NCBI RefSeq assembly: GCF_024266585.1
Contig: NZ_CP100647.1
Span: 2,027,001-2,091,000, forward strand
Length of the DNA: 64,000 nt
Origin: Xanthomonas sacchari
GTDB taxonomy: Bacteria > Pseudomonadota > Gammaproteobacteria > Xanthomonadales > Xanthomonadaceae
Reading direction: 5' to 3'
In this document: one piece after another, positions 46,366-54,650 of the stretch
Layout: each line of letters starts with the position of its first letter
Numbering within the stretch: position 1 is the first letter of the stretch
Notes under the pieces: model-generated
What the model saw: the letters and a program-made list of their open reading frames with translations, nothing else
Told to the model about the DNA's origin: nothing
Database searches by the model: none
Translations under genes and position numbers: made by a program

Positions 46366-47616
46366 ATGCGTTCTCATCTTCTCGCCACGGCGATCCTCGC
46401 CAGCCTCGGCCTGGCGTCGGCGCCGCAGGCGTTCGCGGCGAAGGCCAAGGCCAGCAGCAACCCGCCCGCCGTCAGCGCTGCCCAGCTGCAACAGCTGCAG
46501 GCGCAGATCGAAGCGCTGCAGACCCAGGTCCAGCAGCTGCAGGCGCAGTCGGAGGCCTTGCAGGCGCAGTCCGACGCGCAGTCGGAAGTGAATGTCGTGC
46601 AGGCCCAGGCGACCGAATCGGCGCAGGCCAGCGCCGCCAAGGTCGACAAGCTCGCCAAGCTGGTCAACGACAACAAGATCGGCGGCCGCATGTTCTTCGA
46701 CCTGACCAACATCGACCGCACCAGCGGCGGCGCCAAGACCGCCGCCAGCGGCACCGGCCTGGACGTCAAGCGTTTCTACCTGACCGTCGACCACAGCTTC
46801 AACGAGATCTGGTCGGCCAACCTGACCACCGACTTCCAGTACAGCTCGGCGCTGTCCAACACCCAGCTGTTCGTCAAGAAGGCCTACGTGCAGGGCAAGT
46901 TCGACGACGCCTTCGCGCTGCGCATCGGTGCCGCCGACATGCCGTGGGTGCCGTTCGTCGAGAAGTTCTACGGCTACCGCTACGTCGAGAACACCCTGAC
47001 CGACCGCCTGAAGTACGCCAACTCCTCCGACTGGGGCCTGCATGCCTTCGGCGACCTGGGTTCGCAGGTCAACTACGCGATGTCGGTGGTCAACGGCGCC
47101 GGCTACAAGAACCCGACCCGCGGCAAGGGCATGGACGTGGAAGGCCGCGTCGCCTACATGCCGATGCAGAACCTGGCCATCGCCGTCGGCGCCTACTCGG
47201 GCAAGCTGGGCAAGGAAACCGACATCCTCGACGCGCAGCACGACTACACCCGCGCCGACGCGATGGTCGCCTACGCCGACTCCAACTTCCGCCTGGGCGG
47301 CGAGTACTTCCAGGCCAAGAACCTCAACAACGTGCTGACCGCGGCGAGCGACAAGTCCAGCGGCTGGTCGGTGTGGGGCAGCGTGGCGCTGACCGACGGC
47401 GGCATCAACGCCTTCGCCCGCTACGACAAGACCGACCTGAGCAAGACCATCGACCCGACCCTCAACGACAAGTACTGGAACGTCGGCGTCGAGTTCCCGG
47501 TGTTGAAGAACCTGAAGCTGGCCACCGTGTACAAGTACACGCACCAGGAAAACGCCAGCGCCAAGACCGACGTGGAGACCAAGGAATTCGGCGTCTGGGG
47601 CGACCTGTCGTTCTGA
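46366..47616 (+). CDS. Phosphate-selective-type porin (OprO/OprP family)
   Basis: A 416-residue outer-membrane porin. Signal peptide to about residue 24, then a Gln/Leu heptad coiled coil (about 37-75, LQQLQAQIEALQTQVQQLQA), then a beta-barrel beginning IGGRMFFDLTNIDR and ending in a terminal Phe (VWGDLSF). The N-terminal coiled coil is a trimer-forming feature of this family. Divergent from the second pstS, sharing a candidate Pho box region, it most likely lets phosphate or polyphosphate through the outer membrane. Followed by a strong terminator. Confidence 0.85.
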   Translation: MRSHLLATAILASLGLASAPQAFAAKAKASSNPPAVSAAQLQQLQAQIEALQTQVQQLQAQSEALQAQSDAQSEVNVVQAQATESAQASAAKVDKLAKLVNDNKIGGRMFFDLTNIDRTSGGAKTAASGTGLDVKRFYLTVDHSFNEIWSANLTTDFQYSSALSNTQLFVKKAYVQGKFDDAFALRIGAADMPWVPFVEKFYGYRYVENTLTDRLKYANSSDWGLHAFGDLGSQVNYAMSVVNGAGYKNPTRGKGMDVEGRVAYMPMQNLAIAVGAYSGKLGKETDILDAQHDYTRADAMVAYADSNFRLGGEYFQAKNLNNVLTAASDKSSGWSVWGSVALTDGGINAFARYDKTDLSKTIDPTLNDKYWNVGVEFPVLKNLKLATVYKYTHQENASAKTDVETKEFGVWGDLSF

Positions 47617-47642
47617 TCGGCGCCACCGCGCACGCTGTACCC

Positions 47643-47673
47643 GAAGGCGACGCACTGCGTCGCCTTCTTTTTT
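47643..47673 (+). terminator. Rho-independent terminator after porin
   Basis: 11-bp stem GAAGGCGACGC (47643-47653) with GCGTCGCCTTC (47657-47667), 3-base loop and six T residues. Strong terminator. Confidence 0.92.
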
Positions 47674-47812
47674 GCGTCGCGATCACGCAGGCACCCGCGG
47701 CGCGACAGTGCCCGGGGTGGCCTTCACGGTTCGCGTCGACAGCGGTGGACGATGCGGCAAATTGTGCGGCGCAGCACTTGTCATCGCCGAGGCGCCTTCC
47801 TACTGTCGAGGC

Positions 47813-48130
47813 ATGCTCGCTCGTCTGTCCATGCTGGTGTTGTCCGCGTTGCTGGCGCTGTCCGCGATCCGTGCAGGATCGGTCGCGGCGGCGGCACCGG
47901 TGGCGCTGTGCGCGAGCGCCTGCGCCAGCGAAGTCGACGCTGACATCGACCTCGACCCGCCCGAGCTGGAAGCGCCAGCCGCCGATGCAGACCCGCACGA
48001 CGTGCCGCTCGCGGTCGCGCCCGCGCTGTTTCCGCCACTGCCCCTGATCCGGCCTGTCTTGCCGGGGCCGGCGGCCGCGCCTTGCCGCGGCTATCGGCGC
48101 CCGGCGCTGCGTCCTCCCGCCGTCGCCTGA
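47813..48130 (+). CDS. Small putative exported protein
   Basis: A 105-residue frame with an N-terminal hydrophobic signal (MLARLSMLVLSALLALSAIR) and a Cys-x3-Cys motif in the mature part, followed by an acidic then Pro-rich tail. No family recognised; the composition of the tail resembles non-coding sequence of this genome, so it may be spurious. Confidence 0.4.
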   Translation: MLARLSMLVLSALLALSAIRAGSVAAAAPVALCASACASEVDADIDLDPPELEAPAADADPHDVPLAVAPALFPPLPLIRPVLPGPAAAPCRGYRRPALRPPAVA

Positions 48131-48237
48131 CGCCCCGCATCGCCGCTGGCGATGCCGATCCTGCTGTGCTGCTGCTTGCGTCTGCGTCGTACCGAATGCG
48201 GTGCGGCCTCTGTCCCCCCGTGCCTGGAGATCCCCCC

Positions 48238-48927
48238 ATGCAACGTCTGCTCGACGGTTTCCGCCACTTCCGCAACGAGGTCTATCCGCGCCAGCGTGGA
48301 CTGTTCCGGCAACTCGCCGCCGGCCAGACCCCGCACACGCTGTTCATCACCTGCGCCGATTCGCGGGTGATGCCGGAACTGATGTTCGCCGCCCAGCCCG
48401 GCGAGCTGTTCGTCTACCGCAACATCGGCAACGTGGTCCCGCCGTACTCGCAGCACGTCAGCGGCGTGGTCGCGGCGATCGAGTACGCGGTGGCGGTGCT
48501 GCAGGTCGAGCACATCGTGATCTGCGGCCATACCGATTGCGGCGCGATGAAGGCGGTGCTCAATCCCGCCGCGCTGCAGGACGTGCCGACCGTGGCCGCC
48601 TGGCTCAAGCACACCGACAGCGCACGCCACGTCGCCGCGCAGCACGGCCATGCCGCGCATGGCGAGGACGCGTTGCACTGCCTGACCGAGGAGAACGTGG
48701 TGGCGCAGCTGGACCACCTGCGCACGCAGCCGGTGGTGGCGGCGCGGCTGGCGCGCGGCACGCTGCGTCTGCACGGCTGGATCTACGACATCGGCCATGG
48801 CGAGATCCGCGCCTTCGATGTCGAGCAGGGGCGTTTCCTGCCGCTGCTGCCGGAAGCCGGGCGGCGCCCGCCCGATGCCACGCCGCGGCCGCGCCTGGCC
48901 CCGGCCCTGCGCAACGTCGCCGTCTGA
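48238..48927 (+). CDS. can: Beta-class carbonic anhydrase
   Basis: A 229-residue zinc enzyme interconverting CO2 and bicarbonate. Zinc ligands are the Cys of ITCADSRV (about residue 39) and the His and Cys of CGHTDCGAM (near 98-101); the active-site Asp-Arg dyad is the DSR of CADSRV. The start at 48238 begins MQRLLDGFRHFRNEVYP as in bacterial CynT-type enzymes. Cytoplasmic. Ten bases before the SulP transporter, so the pair forms an operon. Confidence 0.94.
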   Translation: MQRLLDGFRHFRNEVYPRQRGLFRQLAAGQTPHTLFITCADSRVMPELMFAAQPGELFVYRNIGNVVPPYSQHVSGVVAAIEYAVAVLQVEHIVICGHTDCGAMKAVLNPAALQDVPTVAAWLKHTDSARHVAAQHGHAAHGEDALHCLTEENVVAQLDHLRTQPVVAARLARGTLRLHGWIYDIGHGEIRAFDVEQGRFLPLLPEAGRRPPDATPRPRLAPALRNVAV

Positions 48928-48937
48928 GGAGCCGCCC

Positions 48938-50500
48938 ATGCACACCATGACAGAGCACGCTCCGGCCGGCGCCTCCGCGCTGGCCCGTTACCTGCGCGGC
49001 GGCGCCTTCGGCCGCGACCTGCTGGCCTCGGTGGTGGTCTTCCTGGTCGCGTTGCCGCTGTGCATGGGGATCGCGATCGCCTCGGGCATGCCGCCGGCCG
49101 CCGGGCTGATCACCGGCATCGTCGGCGGCCTGGTGGTCGGGCTGATCGCCGGCTCGCCGCTGCAGGTCAGCGGCCCGGCCGCGGGATTGGCGGTGCTGGT
49201 GTTCGAACTGGTCCGCGCGCATGGCGTGGCGGCGCTGGGGCCGGTGATCCTGCTGGCCGGCGCGATCCAGCTGGTGGCCGGAGTGTGCCGGGCCGGCGTG
49301 TGGTTCCGCATGACCTCGCCGGCGGTGGTGGCCGGCATGCTCTCGGGCATCGGCATCCTGATCGTCGCCTCGCAATCGCACGTGTTGCTGGATGCGGCGC
49401 CGAAGGCCCGCGGCCTGGAGAACTTCGCCGCGTTGCCCACGGCGCTGTGGCGCGCGCTGGACGCCGGCGTGGGCCGCGCCGCCTTGCTGGTCGGCCTGGG
49501 CACCATCGCGATCATGCTGGCGTGGGAGCGGCTGCGTCCGCAGCGCCTGCGTTTCGTGCCCGGCGCGCTGCTGGCGGTGGTGGCGATGACCGCGCTGGTG
49601 CAGGTGCAGGCATTGGACGTGCGCAAGGTCGACGTGCCGGCCAACCTGCTCTCGGCGATCCGGGTGCCGAGCCTGGACGACATGCTCGGCGTGTTCGACG
49701 CCACGCTGCTGCTGTCGGCGTTCACCTTCGCCTTCATCGCCAGCGCCGAGACCTTGCTGTCGGCGGCGGCGGTGGACCGCATGCACCAGGGCCCGCGCAC
49801 CCAGTACGACCGCGAACTGGCCGCGCAGGGCGTGGGCAACATGCTGTGCGGTTTGCTCGGCGCGTTGCCGATGACCGGGGTGATCGTGCGCAGTGCGGCC
49901 AACGTGCAGGCCGGCGCGGCGACGCGCGTGTCCACCATGCTGCACGCGGCGTGGCTGCTGGTGTTCGCGTTGCTGCTGCCGTGGCTGCTGCGGATGACGC
50001 CGGTGGCGTGCCTGGCCGGCATCCTGGTCTATACCGGGCTGAAGATGGTCAAGCTCGGGCAGGTGCGCGAACTGGCCGCCTACGGCCGCGGCACCGCCGC
50101 GATCTACCTGGCGACCACCTTCGCCATCGTCGCCACCGACCTGCTGACCGGCGTGCTGATCGGCTTTGCGTTGTCGCTGCTGCGGCTGGCGCTGCAGCAG
50201 TCGCGGCTGACGGTCGGGGTGCATGCGCACGAAGACGGTGCCGGCGCCGGTGCCGGCAAGCTGCGCCTGTCGCTGGAGGGCTCGGCCACGTTCCTGCGCG
50301 TGCCGACGATGGCGCGGACCCTGGAGCGGCTGCCGCCGAACACCGAACTGCACCTGGACGTGGCGCGACTGCGCCATGTCGACCACGCGTGCCTGGAACT
50401 GCTGCGCGACTGGAGCCGCAATGCCGCGGCCCGCGGCTGTGCCCTGGTGGTGGACTGGAAGGAACTGGACCGGCGCGTGGAAGGGCAACGTGCGGCGTAG
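48938..50500 (+). CDS. SulP (SLC26) family anion transporter with STAS domain
   Basis: A 520-residue inner-membrane transporter with about 11-12 hydrophobic segments, including the family region MGIAIASGMPPAAGLITGIVGGLVVG and SGPAAGLAVLVF, and the conserved FIASAETLLSAAAVDRMHQG. The C-terminal soluble STAS domain (about 425-520) has FLRVPTMARTLERLP and HVDHACLELLRDW. SulP proteins move sulfate or bicarbonate. The adjoining carbonic anhydrase argues for bicarbonate, as inference. Operon with the anhydrase. Confidence 0.9.
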   Translation: MHTMTEHAPAGASALARYLRGGAFGRDLLASVVVFLVALPLCMGIAIASGMPPAAGLITGIVGGLVVGLIAGSPLQVSGPAAGLAVLVFELVRAHGVAALGPVILLAGAIQLVAGVCRAGVWFRMTSPAVVAGMLSGIGILIVASQSHVLLDAAPKARGLENFAALPTALWRALDAGVGRAALLVGLGTIAIMLAWERLRPQRLRFVPGALLAVVAMTALVQVQALDVRKVDVPANLLSAIRVPSLDDMLGVFDATLLLSAFTFAFIASAETLLSAAAVDRMHQGPRTQYDRELAAQGVGNMLCGLLGALPMTGVIVRSAANVQAGAATRVSTMLHAAWLLVFALLLPWLLRMTPVACLAGILVYTGLKMVKLGQVRELAAYGRGTAAIYLATTFAIVATDLLTGVLIGFALSLLRLALQQSRLTVGVHAHEDGAGAGAGKLRLSLEGSATFLRVPTMARTLERLPPNTELHLDVARLRHVDHACLELLRDWSRNAAARGCALVVDWKELDRRVEGQRAA

Positions 50501-50547
50501 TCTGTGGTGTGGCCGGCAGTGCTTTCGCCTGGCCAGTCGACAACATC

Positions 50548-50630
50548 CTGTAGGAGCGGTTTCAACCGCGATGCGGGCAGGCGAGGCCGTGTAGCGACGG
50601 AAACTGTCGCGGCTGAAGCCGCTCCTACAG
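50548..50630. repeat. Palindromic repeat 1 of cluster
   Basis: CTGTAGGAGCGGTTTCAACC at one end and the near-perfect inverse ending GCCGCTCCTACAG at the other, 83 bases in all. Confidence 0.85.
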
Positions 50631-50649
50631 TGCAATCAGGCGGCGTTCC

Positions 50650-50726
50650 GCTAGCGGTTTCGACCGTGGCGAGCGCGGCAGGCGATGTCGGCGACGGAGA
50701 TTGTCGTGGCTGACGCCGCTCCTGCA
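50650..50726. repeat. Palindromic repeat 2 of cluster, diverged
   Basis: GCTAGCGGTTTCGACC on the left and GACGCCGCTCCTGCAAT on the right; a more diverged copy of the same element. Confidence 0.65.
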
Positions 50727-50753
50727 ATGCCGCAGGCGACGGCTTGGGAAGCA

Positions 50754-50839
50754 CTGTAGGAGCGGTTTCAACCGCGACGAGCGCAGCGATAGGCTCCGGG
50801 TGTTAGCTGCTGTCGGGGCTGAAGCCCCTCCCACAACAG
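50754..50839. repeat. Palindromic repeat 3 of cluster, two arm types
   Basis: Left arm CTGTAGGAGCGGTTTCAACC, right arm GGCTGAAGCCCCTCCCACAA; the arms belong to two sequence variants of the family. Confidence 0.8.
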
Positions 50840-50861
50840 CAGGTTCCGGCTTGCGGAACGC

Positions 50862-50899
50862 CATTGTGGGAGCGACTTCAGTCGCGACGAGCGGAGCGG
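50862..50899. repeat. Palindromic repeat 4 of cluster, half element
   Basis: CATTGTGGGAGCGACTTCAG followed by TCGCGACGAGCGGAGCGG; a half element with the GTGGGAGCGACTTCAGTCGC arm variant. Confidence 0.75.
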
Positions 50900-51013
50900 C
50901 GGACCTCGCGTGCCGCGCTGGTTGCCGGAGCCGATGTCCCCAGTCCCGCACCAACCGGCGCTCAAGGCTGTGGTGCAGACAATGACGCGCGCGCCTGCCT
51001 GCGACTGCGCCGC

Positions 51014-51697
51014 TCACCCCGGCGTCTTGTCCTTGTACCGGCACAGGTCGCGGATCGCGCACTGCGGACAGTCGGGCTTGCGTGCCTTGCACACGTAGCG
51101 GCCGTGCAGGATCAGCCAGTGGTGGGCATCGTGCAGGAACTGCGCCGGCACCCGCTTGAGCAGGGAATCCTCGACCGCGCGCACGTCCTTGCCCGGCGCC
51201 AGCCCGGTGCGGTTGGCGACGCGGAAGATGTGCGTGTCCACCGCCATGGTCGGTTCGCCGAAGGCGGTGTTGAGCACCACGTTGGCGGTCTTGCGGCCGA
51301 CCCCGGGCAGCGCCTCCAGCGCGGCGCGCGCATGCGGCACCTCGCCGCCGTGCTGCTCGACCAGGATCCGGCAGGTGGCGATGACGTTCTTGGCCTTGGC
51401 GTTGAACAGGCCGATGGTGGAGATGTAGCGCTTCAGCCCGTCCTCGCCCAGTGCCAGGATCGCGGCCGGGGTGTTCGCCACCGGGTACAGGCGGCGGGTG
51501 GCCTTGTTGACGCCGACGTCGGTGGCCTGCGCCGAGAGGATCACCGCGATCAGCAGTTCGAACGGGGTGGTGTACTCCAGCTCGGTGGTCGGGCTGGGAT
51601 TGAGTTCGGACAGGCGCGAGAACAGCTCCTGGATCTCGTCCCTGCTCAGCAGGCGTCCGCGCCGCGCTGGCGCTGGCGCGGTGGCGGTGGCGCTCAT
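51014..51697 (-). CDS. nth: Endonuclease III
   Basis: A 227-residue base-excision-repair DNA glycosylase/AP lyase acting on oxidised pyrimidines. Helix-hairpin-helix motif LPGVGRKTANVVL with catalytic Lys, the catalytic Asp in VDTHIFRVANR, and the [4Fe-4S] cluster motif with four Cys in CKARKPDCPQCAIRDLC (spacing 6-2-5). Its ATG overlaps the stop of the upstream unknown gene by four bases (ATGA), so the genes are coupled. Confidence 0.97.
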   Translation of the reverse strand: MSATATAPAPARRGRLLSRDEIQELFSRLSELNPSPTTELEYTTPFELLIAVILSAQATDVGVNKATRRLYPVANTPAAILALGEDGLKRYISTIGLFNAKAKNVIATCRILVEQHGGEVPHARAALEALPGVGRKTANVVLNTAFGEPTMAVDTHIFRVANRTGLAPGKDVRAVEDSLLKRVPAQFLHDAHHWLILHGRYVCKARKPDCPQCAIRDLCRYKDKTPG

Positions 51698-52080
51698 CGG
51701 CCACCCCGCTGCGCGGCCTTGGCCTTGGCCCGGGCCAGGATCGCCGCGGCCGCCGCCGGCAGGGCCGGCGCGCTCGGCGCGGTTGCTGTGGCCGCGGCCG
51801 GCACCGGTCCGGCGCGGCGCGCCTGGCGTGCCGCGGCGCGGCGTTCCAGCCGCGCGGCGCGCGCCCGGTAGCGCGCCCGCGCAGCCCAGGCATCGCGCAG
51901 GCGGTGCTGCGCGGCGCGCAACTGCGCGCGCAGCTGCGGATGCGCCGGATCCAGGCGATCGTCGCCGGGATCGTCGCCGCGGTAGTCCATCAGGCCGCCG
52001 TCGATCGCGGCGTCCAGATCGTCGTCCAGGATCCAGCGCAGCAACTGCAGCGGCGTGGCGGGCGTGGGGGCGTGCGACAT
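51694..52080 (-). CDS. Unknown 128-residue protein upstream of nth
   Basis: Starts MSHAPTPATPLQLLRWILDDDLDAAIDGGLMDYRG, then an Arg/Ala-rich helical stretch (about residues 47-128, likely helix). No family recognised; the acidic N-terminus followed by a highly basic, coiled-coil-like tail suggests a nucleic-acid or partner-binding protein, speculation only. Its ATG at 52080 is 11 bases after the enoyl-CoA hydratase stop and its stop overlaps nth, so it is part of one transcript. Confidence 0.65.
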   Translation of the reverse strand: MSHAPTPATPLQLLRWILDDDLDAAIDGGLMDYRGDDPGDDRLDPAHPQLRAQLRAAQHRLRDAWAARARYRARAARLERRAAARQARRAGPVPAAATATAPSAPALPAAAAAILARAKAKAAQRGGR

Positions 52081-52091
52081 CGTGCGCGGGC

Positions 52092-52880
52092 TCAGCGGTT
52101 GCGGAAGTGCGGCCGGCGCCGCTCCAGGAAGGCGCGGGTGCCTTCGCGCATGTCCTCGCTGGAGAACAGCAGGCCGAACTGCGCGGTCTCGTACTCCAGC
52201 CCCTGTTCGATCGCGCTCTCGCCGCCGATCTGGATCGCGTCGAGGATGCCGCGCAGCGCCAGCGGCGCGGCCTCGGCCAGTTGCTGCGCCAGCTGCAGCG
52301 TGGTCGCGCGCAGTTCGGCGGCGGCCACCACCCGGTTGACCAGGCCCAGTTGCAACGCGCGCGCCGCGTCGATCGGCGCGCCGAGCAGACACAGTTCCAG
52401 CGCCGCGGCGCGGCCGGCCAGCCGCAGCAGGCGCTGGGTGCCGCCGAAGCCGGGGATCAGCCCGAGGTTGATCTCCGGCTGGCCCAGGCGGGCGCTCTCG
52501 GCGGCCACGCGCAGGTGGCAGGCCATCGCCAGTTCCAGGCCGCCGCCGAGGGCGAAGCCGTTGACCATCGCCAGCACCGGCTTGGGCATGCGCTCGATCC
52601 GGCGCATCAGGCGCTGGCCCAGTTGCGAGAAGTCGCGGCCCTGCACCGGTGTCAGTTCGTTCATTTCGGCGATGTCGGCGCCGGCCACGAAGGCCTTCTC
52701 GCCGGCGCCGGTCAGCACCACCACGCGGATCTGCGGGTCCTCGGCGGCCGTGGCGAAGGCCGCATCCAGCGCCTGCAATACCTGGCGATTCAAGGCGTTG
52801 AGCTTGTCGGCTCGATTCACGGTGAGGATGCGGATCGCACCCTGGGTATCGGCGAGGACCGGCGTGCCGGACATGTGCAT
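52092..52880 (-). CDS. Enoyl-CoA hydratase/isomerase family protein
   Basis: A 262-residue crotonase-fold enzyme. Visible: the oxyanion-hole region AFVAGADIAEMNEL, then ALGGGLELAMACHLRVAAESARLGQPEINLGLIPGFGGTQRL with the catalytic Glu residues of GLELAMAC and GQPEINLG. It should hydrate 2-enoyl-CoA in fatty-acid or amino-acid breakdown. Last-stage partner genes for beta-oxidation are not nearby. Start ATG 52880 or 52874; an A-rich leader precedes it. Confidence 0.9.
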   Translation of the reverse strand: MHMSGTPVLADTQGAIRILTVNRADKLNALNRQVLQALDAAFATAAEDPQIRVVVLTGAGEKAFVAGADIAEMNELTPVQGRDFSQLGQRLMRRIERMPKPVLAMVNGFALGGGLELAMACHLRVAAESARLGQPEINLGLIPGFGGTQRLLRLAGRAAALELCLLGAPIDAARALQLGLVNRVVAAAELRATTLQLAQQLAEAAPLALRGILDAIQIGGESAIEQGLEYETAQFGLLFSSEDMREGTRAFLERRRPHFRNR

Positions 52881-53034
52881 TCCTGGTTGTTAAAAAAAAG
52901 TAATGGGAACTCTGGGCGGGCCGCAGCAGTCAGAGCAGCGTCGTCGGTAGCGGTTATGCGTCGCGGCGGCTATCCTAACGCGTCATCTCAGGCGGCACGG
53001 GCCGCCCTGTGCCACCACCCTGGAGAATTGTTTG

Positions 53035-53736
53035 ATGAAGTTGCGTTCTATTGCGGTCGCTGTCGCGGCCCTCGCCCTGAGCGGCAATGCGTTCGCCCAG
53101 GACACCTCGTCCGAGAAGGGCAAGCTGAGCTATTACTTCGGCTACGACTACGGCAACAACCTTGCCGAACTCACCGGCCGCGGCGAGCAGCTCGATATCA
53201 ATGCGGTGGTGAAGGGCTTGCAGGACGCCTACGCCAAGAAGCAGCCGGCGGTCAGCGCCGACCAGCTGAAGCCGGCGGTGGAAGCGTTCCAGAAGCGCGA
53301 GCAGGCCCGCGCCCAGCAGGCCAAGGCCGACTACGAGAAGGCCGCTGCCGAGAACAAGACCAAGAGCGACCAGTTCATGGCCCAGAACAAGGCCAAGCCC
53401 GGCGTGCAGACGCTGCCCAGCGGCGTGCAGTACCGCGTGATCGAGGCCGGTACCGGTCCCAAGCCGACCCAGGCCAGCACGGTGCAGCTGGAAGTGGCCG
53501 GTCCGTATCCGTTCGGCCAGCGCCCGGCGCAGGCGCGCCCGGCGCAGCAGATCCCGGCGATCAAGGTCAGCGAAGTCGAGATGCAGGCCATGCGCGACAC
53601 GCTGCTGCAGATGCCGGCCGGCTCCAAGTGGGAAGTGACCCTGCCGCCGGACAAGGCCTACGGCGCCGACCCGCGTACGCCGTTCCCGCCGAACGTGGCG
53701 GTGCAGTTCGAGATCAAGCTGGTCAGCGTCAAGTAA
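53035..53736 (+). CDS. Mip/FkpA-like FKBP protein with reduced catalytic domain
   Basis: A 233-residue exported protein. Signal peptide ends at ALSGNAFAQ (about residue 22). The N-terminal FKBP dimerisation domain (KLSYYFGYDYGNNLAE, then long helices to about residue 120) is complete. The C-terminal FKBP domain starts TLPSGVQYRVIEAGTGPKPT but lacks the usual VHYTGTLIDGTVFDSS block, and reads VQLEVAGPYPFGQRPAQARP instead before returning to GSKWEVTLPPDKAYG and FEIKLVSVK. Peptidyl-prolyl isomerase activity is thus doubtful; a chaperone role is plausible. Preceded by A-rich promoter DNA and followed by a terminator. Confidence 0.85.
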   Translation: MKLRSIAVAVAALALSGNAFAQDTSSEKGKLSYYFGYDYGNNLAELTGRGEQLDINAVVKGLQDAYAKKQPAVSADQLKPAVEAFQKREQARAQQAKADYEKAAAENKTKSDQFMAQNKAKPGVQTLPSGVQYRVIEAGTGPKPTQASTVQLEVAGPYPFGQRPAQARPAQQIPAIKVSEVEMQAMRDTLLQMPAGSKWEVTLPPDKAYGADPRTPFPPNVAVQFEIKLVSVK

Positions 53737-53760
53737 GCACGCCGCTCCAGTGCACGACGA

Positions 53761-53794
53761 TTGCGCCGGCAGCGATGCCGGCGCAATTTTTTTT
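53761..53794 (+). terminator. Rho-independent terminator after FKBP gene
   Basis: 10-bp stem TTGCGCCGGC/GCCGGCGCAA (53761-53770 with 53777-53786), loop of 6, followed by eight T residues. Confidence 0.93.
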
Positions 53795-53837
53795 GGCAGG
53801 CGACGACGGCGCCGACGAATCGCGCTAGGCTGGCAAG

Positions 53838-54650
53838 GTGTCGAATCCGATGGATCCCGTTCCGCATGCCCCGCTTACGCCCTGCATCGGTATCTGCCGT
53901 CTCGATGCGCAGGGCCATTGCGTGGGCTGCCTGCGCAGCGGCGACGAGATCGCACGCTGGCGCGGCATGAGCGACGCCGAACGCCGCCGCTACATGGACG
54001 AGGTGCTGCCGGGCCGCGGCTGGTCGCCGTCGCCGGCGCAGCGCCTGGCCGAACGCGCGCATCTGCTGCGTGCGCTGCACCCGTTGCAGCGGCCGCCGGC
54101 GGGGCCGGGCTGGAACCACCACGAACTGCAGGACCTGCTGCCGGACGGCGCGCCGGTGGAAGCCGCGGTGCTGGCCGGCCTGGTGCCGCGCGCCGACGGC
54201 ACCCACGTGCTGCTGACCCGGCGCACCGACAGCCTGCGCCACCACGGCGGCCAGGTCAGCTTTCCCGGCGGCCGCATCGAGGCCAGCGACGCCGACGCGG
54301 TGGCCGCGGCGCTGCGCGAGAGCGAGGAAGAGATCGCGCTGCCGGCGACCCAGGCCGAGCCGCTGGGCTACCTGGATCCGTTCGTCACCATCAGCGGCTT
54401 CCGGGTGATGCCGGTGGTCGCGGCGATCGATCCGCGCTTCGTGCCGCAGCCGCATCCGGGCGAGGTGGCGGAGGTGTTCGAGGTGCCGCTGGCCTATCTG
54501 ATGGCGCCGGACAACCTGCGCAGCATCGAGACCGATTACCGCGGACGCCCGCGGGTCGTGCTGGAGTACGGCTGGCCCGGCCAGCGGATCTGGGGCGCGA
54601 CCGCGGCGATCCTGCTCAACCTGCGCCGCCGACTGGAGCAAACCGCATGA
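53838..54650 (+). CDS. DUF1289-Nudix fusion protein, probable CoA pyrophosphatase
   Basis: A 270-residue protein with two domains. The N-terminal DUF1289 part (about residues 13-50) has TPCIGICRLDAQGHCVGCLR with four cysteines likely to bind metal. The C-terminal Nudix domain (about 85-265) follows the YeaB/CoA-pyrophosphatase pattern with HHGGQVSFPGGRIEASDAD and ALRESEEEIAL. DUF1289 is normally a separate protein. Start GTG 53838 is given; ATG 53850 is an alternative. Stop overlaps the next gene by four bases (ATGA). Confidence 0.8.
   Translation: MSNPMDPVPHAPLTPCIGICRLDAQGHCVGCLRSGDEIARWRGMSDAERRRYMDEVLPGRGWSPSPAQRLAERAHLLRALHPLQRPPAGPGWNHHELQDLLPDGAPVEAAVLAGLVPRADGTHVLLTRRTDSLRHHGGQVSFPGGRIEASDADAVAAALRESEEEIALPATQAEPLGYLDPFVTISGFRVMPVVAAIDPRFVPQPHPGEVAEVFEVPLAYLMAPDNLRSIETDYRGRPRVVLEYGWPGQRIWGATAAILLNLRRRLEQTA

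Larger units (their letters stand above)
50501..51013. other. Gap of about 510 bases filled with palindromic repeats
   Basis: Non-coding stretch between the convergent SulP and nth genes. It holds four partial or full palindromic elements listed separately. No gene seen. Confidence 0.8.

Noticed and set aside
45094-47655. Long minus-strand frame continuing the second pstS through the porin gene
   Set aside because: Only the part up to 46107 is PstS; the remainder is antisense to the porin and is low-complexity.
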